Assembly: GCA_018265835.1 (NCBI GenBank)
Contig: JABLYK010000026.1
Location: forward strand, 1 to 28,952
DNA: 28,952 bases
DNA from: Oscillospiraceae bacterium
GTDB taxonomy: Bacteria; Bacillota; Clostridia; Oscillospirales; Oscillospiraceae
Reading direction: 5' to 3'
The notes under the pieces are model-generated. The model made no database searches and was not told where the DNA came from. It worked only from the letters and a program-made list of their open reading frames with translations. Positions 6,677 through 13,291 of the stretch are shown here, in pieces. Each line of letters starts with the position of its first letter. Position 1 is the stretch's first letter. The position numbers and the translations under genes are program-made.

Positions 6677-7561
6677 ATGAATCTTTCTCATCTAAGATAT
6701 TTTGTCCAGCTGGCCAAGACCCGCCACTATACCCGGACTGCGGAGCAATTGTATATCACCCAGCCCAGTCTGAGCCATGCCATCTCACAGCTTGAGCATG
6801 AGCTGGGCGTCCCGCTGTTTGAAAAGTCGACAAGGGGCGTGGAGCTGACCCAATTCGGTCAGCAGTTTCTGGACAGCGTCCAGCAGTCCTTAGCCATTCT
6901 GGACGAGAGCGTGAGCTATCTGCAGCGCTGCGCCAATGGCAGCGGTATCATCCGTCTGGGGCTTTTGCGAACGCTGGGGGTTGACTATGTGCCCCGGCTT
7001 GCCGCCGAGTACAGAAAGCTGCACCCGGAGCAGAATATTGAGTTCACGTTCCAGACCGGCGTCACTTTTGAGCTTCTGGATAAACTGAAACGGAGGGAAT
7101 TTGACCTTGTTTTCAGCTCAAAAGCTCCGGAGGAGTATCATTTCACCTCCCTGCCCATAACAGAGCAGGGCCTGGTTCTCATTGTCCCCATGGACAGTCC
7201 CCTCGCCTCAAGGCAGACGATAGATCTGGCGGAAATTCTGGACGAGCCCTTCATCCAGTTCTCTCATGGCTCTGGCCTGCGGTATGTGGTGGATGAATTG
7301 TTCCAATCCATCGGCGCCGCCCCCTCCACCGCCTATGAAACGCAGGAGGATCAGGTCATTGCCGGCATGGTCGCCCACGGTTTCGGCATTGCCATTGTCC
7401 CCTATATGGAGATGCTCTTGCGGATGAGTGTAAAAATCATCCAGATTTCAAGACCGAACCCTGACAGAAAATTCTATCTCGTCACAGATCCGGCGCGCAC
7501 GCTCTCTCCGGCGGCCAATAATTTTCGGGATTTCGTGCTGTCCAAGAGTCAGTTTCACTGA
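6677..7561 (+). CDS. LysR-family transcriptional regulator of the shikimate operon
   Basis: The 294-residue protein has an N-terminal winged helix-turn-helix (about 3-60), in which YTRTAEQLYITQPSLS is the typical LysR recognition region. A linker helix and a C-terminal effector-binding domain (about 90-290) follow. The latter includes SHGSGLRYVV and a GFGIAIVP segment, both common in CynR/GltC-like members. The start has AGGAGCGCAGGA upstream. It is divergent from the six-gene operon, the classic layout for a co-inducer-dependent activator. I infer shikimate, quinate or a dehydro derivative as ligand, but nothing in the sequence identifies it. Confidence 0.9.
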   Translation: MNLSHLRYFVQLAKTRHYTRTAEQLYITQPSLSHAISQLEHELGVPLFEKSTRGVELTQFGQQFLDSVQQSLAILDESVSYLQRCANGSGIIRLGLLRTLGVDYVPRLAAEYRKLHPEQNIEFTFQTGVTFELLDKLKRREFDLVFSSKAPEEYHFTSLPITEQGLVLIVPMDSPLASRQTIDLAEILDEPFIQFSHGSGLRYVVDELFQSIGAAPSTAYETQEDQVIAGMVAHGFGIAIVPYMEMLLRMSVKIIQISRPNPDRKFYLVTDPARTLSPAANNFRDFVLSKSQFH

Positions 7562-7813
7562 GTGCCGAGACAACACTGCAATGGGGGAATATAGGGAAAA
7601 TCTTCGTTTTGATTCAAATTATCTATGGCTCTTTCGCCTGGTTTTTTGCTTTTTGATTGGTGTTTCGGCTCAAAAATGGGAATTTCGAAATCAAATTCGA
7701 GACTACGGCCTTTGGCTTTCATATCTAATGTGTTGTTTTTCCGTTCCAAATCGCGCCCACTCCATTGGGGCGCGATTTGGTTTCGGCGTATCTTTTGTGC
7801 AAAGCGTAGAGAA
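7562..7813. other. Intergenic stretch between convergent LysR genes, with a 12-bp hairpin
   Basis: No credible gene is seen in these 252 bases. A perfect stem, CCAAATCGCGCC (7746-7757) with its complement (7769-7780), resembles a rho-independent element but lacks a good T-tract. It is about 185 bases past the first LysR stop. The AT-rich part (7620-7740) contains short inverted repeats around TTTCGAAA but no reading frame with a ribosome binding site. Confidence 0.4.
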
Positions 7814-7847
7814 AACAGCCTTGAAACTACATCGTTTCAAGGCTGTT
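7814..7847 (-). terminator. Terminator of the second LysR gene
   Basis: A perfect 14-bp stem (AACAGCCTTGAAAC and complement) with a 6-base loop starts seven bases after the TAA of the minus-strand gene. On that strand it is followed by TTCTCT, so it is a plausible intrinsic terminator with a modest T-tract. Confidence 0.75.
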
Positions 7848-7853
7848 CCTTAT

Positions 7854-8729
7854 TTATCCCAGCGTGTGCTGCAAAGCGTTCAAAAACACTTCAGCGGCTC
7901 GGGAAAACATCTGGTGCTTTTTCCAGACCAACACGAGCTTGGCCTCCCATTTTGGTTCCAGCGGACGGAAGCACAGGCCGCTGGTTTCCAGGTTCATCAG
8001 CTTGTCCAGGCACAACGCGTAGCCCAGTCCCTCCGAAACCATCAGCGATGCGTTATACAGCAGATTGTAGGTGCCGATGATGTGCAAATTTTTCAAATCA
8101 TGCCCCAACCAATCGGTGAAATCCCCGTTGACGAGGGATTGCCGGGAGCAGATCAGCGGCAGCTCCCGCAAGGTCTCCGCCGTGATGCTGGGCAGCGCCG
8201 CATAGGGACTGTCCTCGCGCATATATACCCCCCAGGTGTCCGTGACGGGGAGGCGCAGATACGCATACCTGCTTTTGTCCACCGGCTCGATGAGCAGACC
8301 GAAATCCAACAGACCTTTGTCCAGCTTTTCCATTACGTCCAGAGCATTGCCGCTGTGCAAATGATAATGAATGTCCGGATAAATCGTATGCACCTGCTGT
8401 GCGGTTTGCGCAATCAGCCGCATGGCGTTCGTCTCACCAGCGCCGATGTAGACATCCCCGCTGACAGGGCCAATCCTGGACAAAAACTCCGATTCCGTTT
8501 TGTGCACCAAGTCCACAATCTCCTCCGCCCGTTGACGCAAGCGCAGGCCGTCCTCGGTCAGCACCGTTTTGCGGTTGGTGCGGCGGAACAGGGTTGTGCC
8601 CAGCTCGGCTTCCAGCTCCATCATCTGCCGGGACAGCGTGGGTTGGGTAACGTGCAAAACATCAGCCGCTTTTGTGATGCTCTCCTCCCGGGCCACGGCA
8701 AGGAAATATTGCAAGAGTCGCAGTTCCAT
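7854..8729 (-). CDS. LysR-family transcriptional regulator
   Basis: The 291-residue protein has an N-terminal winged HTH, with SITKAADVLHVTQPTLSR as the recognition region, and a LysR substrate-binding domain. It belongs to the widespread Clostridial group that lies divergent from small reductase, acetyltransferase or hydrolase genes. A GTG at 8738 in the same frame would add three residues. The ATG at 8729 is favoured because AGGTGA lies five bases upstream. It is divergent from an acetyltransferase remnant and an alpha/beta hydrolase, which it probably controls. The ligand is unknown. Confidence 0.87.
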   Translation of the reverse strand: MELRLLQYFLAVAREESITKAADVLHVTQPTLSRQMMELEAELGTTLFRRTNRKTVLTEDGLRLRQRAEEIVDLVHKTESEFLSRIGPVSGDVYIGAGETNAMRLIAQTAQQVHTIYPDIHYHLHSGNALDVMEKLDKGLLDFGLLIEPVDKSRYAYLRLPVTDTWGVYMREDSPYAALPSITAETLRELPLICSRQSLVNGDFTDWLGHDLKNLHIIGTYNLLYNASLMVSEGLGYALCLDKLMNLETSGLCFRPLEPKWEAKLVLVWKKHQMFSRAAEVFLNALQHTLG

Positions 8730-8773
8730 GTGATTCACCTCGCTCCATTTTAACGCGTTTTATCATGCCCGTA

Positions 8774-8806
8774 AAGCATTTCAAGAAATTCGGCATAAGC
8801 ATTTCA
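8774..8806. promoter_or_regulatory. Direct repeat AAGCATTTCA, candidate regulator site
   Basis: Two exact 10-bp copies occur at 8774-8783 and 8797-8806, 23 bp apart start to start, about two helical turns. The second copy overlaps the -35 box of the plus-strand promoter. This is a natural position for binding by the divergent LysR regulator, although direct rather than inverted repeats are less usual for that family. Confidence 0.45.
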
Positions 8807-8831
8807 CATTCCAGGAAAGTCCATGTATGAT
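8803..8831 (+). promoter_or_regulatory. Promoter for acetyltransferase remnant and hydrolase
   Basis: TTCACA (8803-8808) and TATGAT (8826-8831) are spaced by exactly 17 bases, one mismatch each from consensus. It precedes the fossil acetyltransferase start at 8861 and would now transcribe the hydrolase. Confidence 0.65.
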
Positions 8832-8860
8832 AGCAGCAAGAATCAAACCGGAGTCCAGAT

Positions 8861-8991
8861 ATGGACTTGCCATCCTATCTGGAATACATGAACGCCGGAA
8901 AATCGGTGATCGGCGGTTCAACGATGTACCGGCCCGGGTCATCCGGGAATTGACAGAGGAGGAACGAAACGATGGATACCAGAACCTTTGA
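8861..8991 (+). pseudogene. Deletion scar of a hexapeptide sugar O-acetyltransferase gene
   Basis: From ATG 8861, with GGAG seven bases upstream, the frame reads MDLPSYLEYMNAGKSVIGGS. This resembles, from memory, the N-terminus of a sugar O-acetyltransferase family that continues with a conserved GGSxMH. After about 22 codons the similarity breaks, and this frame stops at 8951-8953 after 30 codons. A second frame from 8926 reads VPARVIRELTEEER and ends at 8989-8991. VPA(K/R)VIR is the usual C-terminal ending of hexapeptide acetyltransferases. The simplest explanation is an internal out-of-frame deletion of some 150 codons joining the two ends. The C-terminal remnant overlaps the first codons of the hydrolase gene, so it also holds that gene's ribosome binding site. 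Confidence 0.65.
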
Positions 8992-9919
8992 AATCTACCC
9001 CAGCATTGAAATGCAGGAAGTGCGCTTCCATAACCGCTTTGGCATCGAGCTGGCGGGGCACTTGTATCTGCCGCAAAAACGGGAAGCCAGGATGCCCGCC
9101 ATCGCCGTGTGCGGGCCGTTCGGTGCGGTAAAGGAACAGTCCTCCGGGTTGTATGCGCAGGAGCTGGCGGCCAAAGGCTTTGTGACGTTGGCGTTTGACC
9201 CGTCCTTCACCGGCGAGAGCGGCGGAACGCCCCGCTATGTGGCGTCCCCGGATATCAACACCGAGGATTTTTCTGCGGCGGTAGACTTCCTGTCCGTGCA
9301 GGACTTCGTGGATCCGGAAAGGATCGGCATCATCGGCATCTGCGGCTGGGGCGGCATGGCTCTGAACGCCGCCGCCATCGACACCCGCATCAAAGCAACC
9401 GTGGCAGCCACCATGTACGACATGACCCGGGTGAACGCCAAGGGGTATTTTGACGCGGCGGACAGCGCCGATGCCCGCCATGAACTGCGGGTCGCGCTGA
9501 ACGCCCAACGCATCGAGGACTACAGGTCCGGCGCTTATGCTCTGGGCGGCGGTGTGGTGGATCCGCTGCCAGAGGATGCACCGTTTTTCGTAAAGGACTA
9601 TTACGATTATTACAAGACCAAACGCGGCTACCACGAGCGGTCTCTGAATTCCAACGGCGGCTGGAATGTGACGTCCACGCTGTCGTTCCTGAATGCAAAA
9701 CTGCTGGCCTATGCCGACGAGATCCGCACCGCCGTGCTCGTGATACACGGGGAAAAGGCGCACTCCCGGTACTTCGGGGAGGACGCTTTCAAGCTGCTCC
9801 GGGGCGACAACAAGGAGCTGTGCATCATCCCCGGCGCCGTCCACACAGATTTGTATGACCGCAAGGACATCATTCCCTTTGAAAAGCTGGCGCAATTTTT
9901 CCGAGAGAATTTGAAATGA
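8972..9919 (+). CDS. Alpha/beta hydrolase, YcjY/dienelactone hydrolase-like, with Cys nucleophile
   Basis: The 315-residue cytoplasmic protein has an alpha/beta hydrolase fold. The nucleophile elbow reads GICGWGG with Cys124 in place of the usual Ser. His291 (GAVHTD) is the likely catalytic His, and Glu261 or Asp271 the acid. A Cys nucleophile is known in dienelactone hydrolase and in the YcjY-like COG1073 group common in Firmicutes, so it is probably genuine and not a sequencing error. The start has AGAGGAGGAACG upstream. The gene is transcribed divergently from a LysR gene through the acetyltransferase scar. Substrate is unknown; esters, lactones or thioesters are possible. Confidence 0.85.
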   Translation: MDTRTFEIYPSIEMQEVRFHNRFGIELAGHLYLPQKREARMPAIAVCGPFGAVKEQSSGLYAQELAAKGFVTLAFDPSFTGESGGTPRYVASPDINTEDFSAAVDFLSVQDFVDPERIGIIGICGWGGMALNAAAIDTRIKATVAATMYDMTRVNAKGYFDAADSADARHELRVALNAQRIEDYRSGAYALGGGVVDPLPEDAPFFVKDYYDYYKTKRGYHERSLNSNGGWNVTSTLSFLNAKLLAYADEIRTAVLVIHGEKAHSRYFGEDAFKLLRGDNKELCIIPGAVHTDLYDRKDIIPFEKLAQFFRENLK

Positions 9920-9934
9920 CGGATTCATTGGAGA

Positions 9935-9967
9935 AGCCCCGGAACTTCCATGGTTCTGGGGCTTTTT
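9935..9967 (+). terminator. Intrinsic terminator of the hydrolase gene
   Basis: An 11-bp stem (AGCCCCGGAAC with GTTCTGGGGCT, one G-T pair) and a 7-base loop are followed directly by TTTT. It lies 15 bases after the stop. Confidence 0.8.
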
Positions 9968-10048
9968 GCGCACGTTGGAGCTGTAATTGTACCGCATCGT
10001 TGGGGCGGCGCCGGCGGTCGCAGATGTAGCGCGTCATGAAAAGGGGAC

Positions 10049-10078
10049 TTGCATGTTGCTGCGCCAATGTGCTATACT
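10049..10078 (+). promoter_or_regulatory. Promoter of the GNAT gene
   Basis: TTGCAT (10049-10054) and an extended -10, TGC-TATACT (10070-10078), are separated by 18 bases between the hexamers. It lies about 35 bases before the start codon at 10114 and supports that start over the in-frame ATG at 10036, which would be upstream of the promoter. Confidence 0.65.
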
Positions 10079-10113
10079 GCACGACGAATTTTACTGCGTG
10101 GAGGGGAAACGCT

Positions 10114-10587
10114 ATGGTGACATTTCGCTTCGCACAGCCGGAGGATGCGGCGCTGATTCTGCGCTTTATCCGGGGACTGGCGGACTACGAAAAGCTGTCG
10201 GACGAGGTTGTGGCGACGGAGGAGCTGCTGCGCGAGTGGATTTTCGAAAAGGGGAAGGCGGAGGTGCTCTTCGCCGTTGCAGACGGCGCGGAGGTTGGCT
10301 TTGCGCTGTTCTTCCACAATTTCTCCACGTTCCTTGGCCGCGCGGGCATTTATCTGGAGGATCTGTTCGTCCTGCCGGAGCACCGCGGCCACGGTTATGG
10401 CAAGGCGTTGCTGAAGCATCTGGCGGCGATTGCGGTCGAGCGCGGGTGCGGCCGGCTGGAGTGGTCGTGCCTCGACTGGAACGCGCCCAGCATCGCGTTT
10501 TACAAATCCATGGGCGCGGCGCCGATGGACGGGTGGACGGTGTATCGGCTCACTGGCGAGACGCTGCGGAACGCGGCGGAGGAATAA
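10114..10587 (+). CDS. GNAT N-acetyltransferase, diamine/spermidine acetyltransferase-like
   Basis: The 157-residue single-domain GNAT protein has the acetyl-CoA pyrophosphate loop in LPEHRGHGYGKALL and a typical C-terminal segment, WNAPSIAFYKSMGA. The N-terminal FRFAQPEDAALILRFI and ADYEKL are common in the SSAT-like branch that acetylates diamines or thialysine. The frame extends to 10036, but the start at 10114 has GGAGGGG nearby and fits the family's N-terminus. It is monocistronic, between its own promoter and a bidirectional terminator. Confidence 0.87.
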   Translation: MVTFRFAQPEDAALILRFIRGLADYEKLSDEVVATEELLREWIFEKGKAEVLFAVADGAEVGFALFFHNFSTFLGRAGIYLEDLFVLPEHRGHGYGKALLKHLAAIAVERGCGRLEWSCLDWNAPSIAFYKSMGAAPMDGWTVYRLTGETLRNAAEE

Positions 10588-10625
10588 AACAGCACAGCAG
10601 CCTTTCGTGAGGCTGCTGTGCTGTT
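10588..10625. terminator. Bidirectional terminator between GNAT and endonuclease IV genes
   Basis: A perfect 15-bp stem, AACAGCACAGCAGCC with its complement, and an 8-base loop fill the whole gap between the convergent stops. The right arm ends on the first base of the endonuclease IV stop triplet. Confidence 0.85.
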
Positions 10626-11455
10626 TATCCTTGCAGTTCCCGCAGCAGGGCGATCTCCTGCGCGTAGCCTGCGTCGTCGTTCGGCGTTTCCAGAATGAAG
10701 GGGAGCCCGTCGAGCGCCGGATGCCGGATGATGCGCACAATGGCGTCGAGCGGGATGCGGCCCTCCGTGATCCGGGCGTGGCGGTCCTTGTGCGAGCTGC
10801 GGTCATTCAAACTGTTGTTCAGGTGCACCGCTTTCAGCCGTTCCAGCCCGATCACGCGGTCAAACTCTGACAATACGCCGTCCAGATCGCCGACGATGTC
10901 GTATCCCGCATCCCAGACGTGGCAGGTGTCGAGACACACGCCGAGCTTGCCGCTCAGCTCCACGCGGTCGAGGATTGCGCGCAGCTCCTCGAAACAGCCG
11001 CCGATTTCGCTGCCCTTGCCGGCCATGGTCTCCAGCAGCACGGTGGTGCGCATGTCGGGAAACAGCACTTCATTGAGCACATCGGCGATTTTCGCAATGC
11101 CAACATCCACACCCTGCCCGACGTGGCTGCCGGGATGGAAGTTGTAACACTGCCCCGGCGTGTGCTCCATGCGCTGCAGATCGTCGGCAAACGCCGTGCG
11201 CGCGAAGGCCTGCACGTGCGGCTTTTCTCCGCAGGGGTTGAGCGTGTAGGGCGCGTGCGCGACCAAGCGTTCGATGCCGTGCGCGGCGCAGAGCGCGTGG
11301 AACGCGGCGACATCGTCCGGGGCGATGGCCTTGGCCGCGCCGCCGCGCGGGTTGCGCGTAAAGAATGCAAAGGTGTTTGCACCCAGCGCTACGGCGCGCT
11401 CGCCCATGGCGCGGTACCCGCCCGCCGAGGAAATATGACAGCCGATTTGAAACAT
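10625..11455 (-). CDS. nfo: Deoxyribonuclease IV (endonuclease IV, AP endonuclease)
   Basis: The 276-residue protein cleaves 5' to abasic sites in base-excision repair using a trinuclear Zn centre. All nine expected metal ligands can be placed: His67, His107 (NFHPGSH), Glu142 (LLETMAGKG), Asp176 and His179 (CLDTCH), His211 (VHLNNS), Asp224 and His226 (KDRHARI), and Glu256 (ILETP). The common HLNDS motif reads HLNNS. Length matches the family. The ATG at 11455 has AAGGAG eight bases upstream. It is convergent with the GNAT gene and divergent from the YgjP-like gene. Confidence 0.96.
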   Translation of the reverse strand: MFQIGCHISSAGGYRAMGERAVALGANTFAFFTRNPRGGAAKAIAPDDVAAFHALCAAHGIERLVAHAPYTLNPCGEKPHVQAFARTAFADDLQRMEHTPGQCYNFHPGSHVGQGVDVGIAKIADVLNEVLFPDMRTTVLLETMAGKGSEIGGCFEELRAILDRVELSGKLGVCLDTCHVWDAGYDIVGDLDGVLSEFDRVIGLERLKAVHLNNSLNDRSSHKDRHARITEGRIPLDAIVRIIRHPALDGLPFILETPNDDAGYAQEIALLRELQG

Positions 11456-11485
11456 AGTGCTTGCTCCTTAGCTTGGAATGCTGAT

Positions 11486-11494
11486 ATTATAGCA
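11486..11494 (-). promoter_or_regulatory. nfo: Extended -10 promoter of nfo
   Basis: The minus strand reads TGC-TATAAT, a consensus extended -10 element, about 30 bases upstream of the nfo start. No good -35 hexamer is seen, as usual for extended -10 promoters. Confidence 0.55.
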
Positions 11495-11546
11495 TGGAAG
11501 AAACGCGGTGAAAACGGATTTTTTCGATATGGAAGGGGGCGGCGGG

Positions 11547-12059
11547 ATGCCGGACTATGAGCTGATCCGCTCGAACCGCCGGACGCTGGCGCTGGAGGTG
11601 CGCGACGGAACCGTGCGCGTGCGCGCGCCGCAGCGCCTTCCGCGGGCGCAGATCGACGCATTCGTGCAGGGGCACGCAGCGTGGATCGAAAAGAGCCTTG
11701 CCAGACAGCGGGCGCGGCGGGACGCGCACCCGGAGCCGGACGAGGCGCAGCGCTCGGAGTACATCCGCCGGGCAAAAGAGATTTTGCCGGAGCGGGTTGC
11801 ATATTATGCGAATGTCATGGGGCTGCGCCCGGCGGGCGTCACGATCACGAGCGCGCGAACGCGCTTCGGAAGCTGCAGCGCGAAGGGGAGGCTGTGCTTT
11901 TCATGGCGGCTGATGCAGTACCCGCCGGAGGCGATTGACTACGTCGTGGTGCACGAGCTGGCGCATCTGGTGCACATGAACCACGGCCCGGAATTTTACG
12001 CGCTCATCGAGCGCTATCTGCCGGATTACAAAGCTCGCCGCAAGCTCCTGCGGGAATAA
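11547..12059 (+). CDS. YgjP-like M48/SprT-type metal-dependent hydrolase
   Basis: The 170-residue protein belongs to the YgjP (DUF45) family of putative zinc metallopeptidases. It shows RFGSCSAKG, then the zinc motif HELAHLVHMNHGPEF, which supplies HExxH and a third His six residues on. The N-terminus YELIRSNRRTLALEV matches the usual family start. The frame opens at GTG 11508, but the ATG at 11547, preceded by a G-rich GGAAGGGGGC stretch, gives the usual length. The ribosome binding site is not ideal, so the start is moderately certain. Physiological substrate is unknown for the family. Confidence 0.86.
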   Translation: MPDYELIRSNRRTLALEVRDGTVRVRAPQRLPRAQIDAFVQGHAAWIEKSLARQRARRDAHPEPDEAQRSEYIRRAKEILPERVAYYANVMGLRPAGVTITSARTRFGSCSAKGRLCFSWRLMQYPPEAIDYVVVHELAHLVHMNHGPEFYALIERYLPDYKARRKLLRE

Positions 12060-12062
12060 AAG

Positions 12063-12094
12063 AATCGCCGGACGGCTCCAGCCGTCCGGCGATT
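12063..12094. terminator. Bidirectional terminator between ygjP-like gene and miniprotein operon
   Basis: Perfect 15-base arms (AATCGCCGGACGGCT and complement) are separated by only CC, so the real loop is larger. On the minus strand it is followed by CTTTTATT and so ends the miniprotein operon. On the plus strand it lies three bases after the stop of the ygjP-like gene. Confidence 0.8.
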
Positions 12095-12096
12095 GC

Positions 12097-12213
12097 TTAT
12101 AATGGAATCTTAAAAAACGTATCGCAGCGCTCGCACTTGTAGGTTGCGATGTGTCCGTCGCTGCACACAAAGTGTGAGGGAAAGCCGCAGCTTGGACAGG
12201 TTTTCTTTTCCAT
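12097..12213 (-). CDS. 38-aa zinc-ribbon miniprotein
   Basis: This very small protein has two CxxC knuckles, CPSC (6-9) and CERC (27-30), plus Cys17 and His21 between them, ending FFKIPL. The spacing resembles a single rubredoxin-like or zinc-ribbon fold. A longer frame continues upstream to 12330, but the ATG at 12213 has AAGGAG upstream, and the upstream part overlaps the next gene in another frame. It is last in a five-gene operon of unknown function. Confidence 0.7.
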   Translation of the reverse strand: MEKKTCPSCGFPSHFVCSDGHIATYKCERCDTFFKIPL

Positions 12214-12235
12214 GGAATCGCGCTCCTTCCTGTGC

Positions 12236-12391
12236 TTATTTGTTCTTTTGCCAGAAGAGATAGATCGGGCACGTTTTCTTGTTGTCCCGCCTGCAGTAGT
12301 CATTGTACTGGTCGTAGCTGACTTCCGCATTTTTCAGGGCGCAGTAGTAGTCGCCCCATTTGGTGACGTGATAATCACACGGTCTGGACAT
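12236..12391 (-). CDS. 51-aa Cys-containing protein of unknown function
   Basis: The reading frame starts MSRPCDYHVTKWGDYYCALK and carries four widely spaced cysteines (C5, C17, C33, C41) and many Tyr and Asp residues. It ends in IYLFWQKNK. The Cys spacing is not that of a classical ribbon but could bind one metal ion. The start lies nine bases after the stop of the preceding miniprotein. The ribosome binding site is weak (AGTAAGG), suggesting translational coupling. I do not recognise the family. Coding status rests on operon position, clean open frame and Cys pattern. Confidence 0.6.
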   Translation of the reverse strand: MSRPCDYHVTKWGDYYCALKNAEVSYDQYNDYCRRDNKKTCPIYLFWQKNK

Positions 12392-12400
12392 GGGCACGCC

Positions 12401-12523
12401 TTACTTTCTGACCATTTTGCCGCCGCAGCAGGGGCAGGGCGTGCTGGATGTTTTGATATAATCCGGAACCTTGCGAGCCTCTACATAGCCGCAGTTGACG
12501 CATTTGAACCAAGGGTTTTCCAT
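12401..12523 (-). CDS. 40-aa zinc-ribbon miniprotein
   Basis: The protein begins MENPWFKCVNCGYVEARKVP and ends CPCCGGKMVRK. It has CxxCG (C8, C11) and a second cluster (C30, C32, C33), a complete treble-clef or zinc-ribbon pattern in 40 residues. A very strong ribosome binding site, AAGGAGGAG, lies eight bases upstream. Such tiny ribbons often act as RNA-binding or protein adaptors, but no function can be assigned here. Confidence 0.72.
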   Translation of the reverse strand: MENPWFKCVNCGYVEARKVPDYIKTSSTPCPCCGGKMVRK

Positions 12524-12541
12524 ATTGCATACTCCTCCTTG

Positions 12542-12709
12542 TTAGTCTTGAACTTTGCCGATACCGTTACAGGACGGGCAGGTTACGGTTTTTGCACCTT
12601 GACAATAATAGCAGGTGTCGCCAGTATCCATTGTCCCGTACCCATCGCAGCGCGGGCAGCGAACGCTGCCGCTTCCGCCGCAATTTCTGCAGGTGTGATA
12701 AGTAGCCAT
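12542..12709 (-). CDS. 55-aa stand-alone DnaJ-type Cys-rich zinc-finger protein
   Basis: Four CxxC units occur in order: C7RNC10 GGSG, C18PRC21 DGYG, C33YYC36 QGAK and C44PSC47 NGIG. This is the CxxCxGxG repeat of the DnaJ cysteine-rich domain, which binds two zinc ions, with no J-domain or C-terminal domain attached. Stand-alone versions are found in small scaffolds and chaperone-like adaptors. The start has AAAGGAG seven bases upstream, 22 bases after the stop of the preceding gene. Role unknown; protein folding or a protein-disulphide function is conceivable. Confidence 0.75.
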   Translation of the reverse strand: MATYHTCRNCGGSGSVRCPRCDGYGTMDTGDTCYYCQGAKTVTCPSCNGIGKVQD

Positions 12710-12730
12710 GAATTACTCCTTTCATAACAC

Positions 12731-13198
12731 TTATTCGAAAATTTCGTTAAACAGTTGCTCTAACATATCGTAGTATTCGTATTCCGCAGCGTAAGCAGCT
12801 TCATCAAAGCCCAATACGGCATTTGCAAGCGCACCACGGAGAGAGCCACTCCGTTTGCGCTCTTCTGCTCTGTTTGCTTTTCCAGTTAATTCACTTTGAC
12901 CATAATATTGCATGATAATTGTAGCCATTTTTCCTTGCTTATTCAAGGTGACACAATACTTAAAATAATCACTAGGATGCTCCGTGTTAGTGATAATCAG
13001 ACAGTCTTGAACTGTTCCGCTAAAAAGACCACCAGATTCAAGTTTGTCATCTCTAATTGAAATCGGTAAACCGAAGGTGTCCTCATTTTTCTTTAGAAGC
13101 ATTTCCTGTAATATGCTCAAGGTGATAAACTCTGCATCTTTACCCCGCAAGCGCACTCCGGTTCTTTCGGTAGGCTTTAATTCTTTGGCTTTAATCAT
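12731..13198 (-). CDS. 155-aa protein of unknown function, first gene of the miniprotein operon
   Basis: The soluble-looking protein begins MIKAKELKPTERTGVRLRGK. It has an alpha/beta middle with DCLIITNTEHPSDYFKYC and LNKQGKMATIIMQYYG, then a Lys/Arg-rich turn and an acidic, Tyr-rich C-terminal helix (EYEYYDMLEQLFNEIFE). It has no signal peptide or membrane segment, and I recognise no family. The start is set by GGGAGG upstream. It is transcribed from a consensus promoter opposite an XRE regulator, and its codons look more AT-rich than those of flanking genes, a hint of acquisition. Confidence 0.78.
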   Translation of the reverse strand: MIKAKELKPTERTGVRLRGKDAEFITLSILQEMLLKKNEDTFGLPISIRDDKLESGGLFSGTVQDCLIITNTEHPSDYFKYCVTLNKQGKMATIIMQYYGQSELTGKANRAEERKRSGSLRGALANAVLGFDEAAYAAEYEYYDMLEQLFNEIFE

Positions 13199-13219
13199 TT
13201 TATCTTCCTCCCATTCAAC

Positions 13220-13291
13220 TTAAAAGTCGGTAATTCGATTATAAACACCATTTTTTCATATGTCAAGATGGATTTTCGATTAAAAGTTGGT
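13220..13291. promoter_or_regulatory. Repeated candidate operators in the XRE / miniprotein spacer
   Basis: TTAAAAGTCGGT (13220-13231) recurs as TTAAAAGTTGGT (13280-13291), and TTCGATTA occurs beside each. The two copies bracket the consensus promoter of the minus-strand operon. The layout suggests cooperative binding by the adjacent XRE protein. Confidence 0.5.
13238..13266 (-). promoter_or_regulatory. Consensus sigma-70 promoter of the miniprotein operon
   Basis: The minus strand reads TTGACA, 17 bases, TATAAT: a perfect match to the housekeeping consensus at optimal spacing. It lies about 40 bases upstream of the start at 13198. Such strength suggests control by repression rather than activation. 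Confidence 0.85.

Noticed and set aside
7581..8753. 390-codon plus-strand frame across the second LysR gene
   Set aside because: Most of it is the complement of the LysR coding region, it reads through a terminator hairpin and has Gln/His-rich shadow composition.
8774..8806. CRISPR-like repeat
   Set aside because: There are only two 10-bp copies with a 13-bp gap, overlapping a promoter; no array or cas gene is present.
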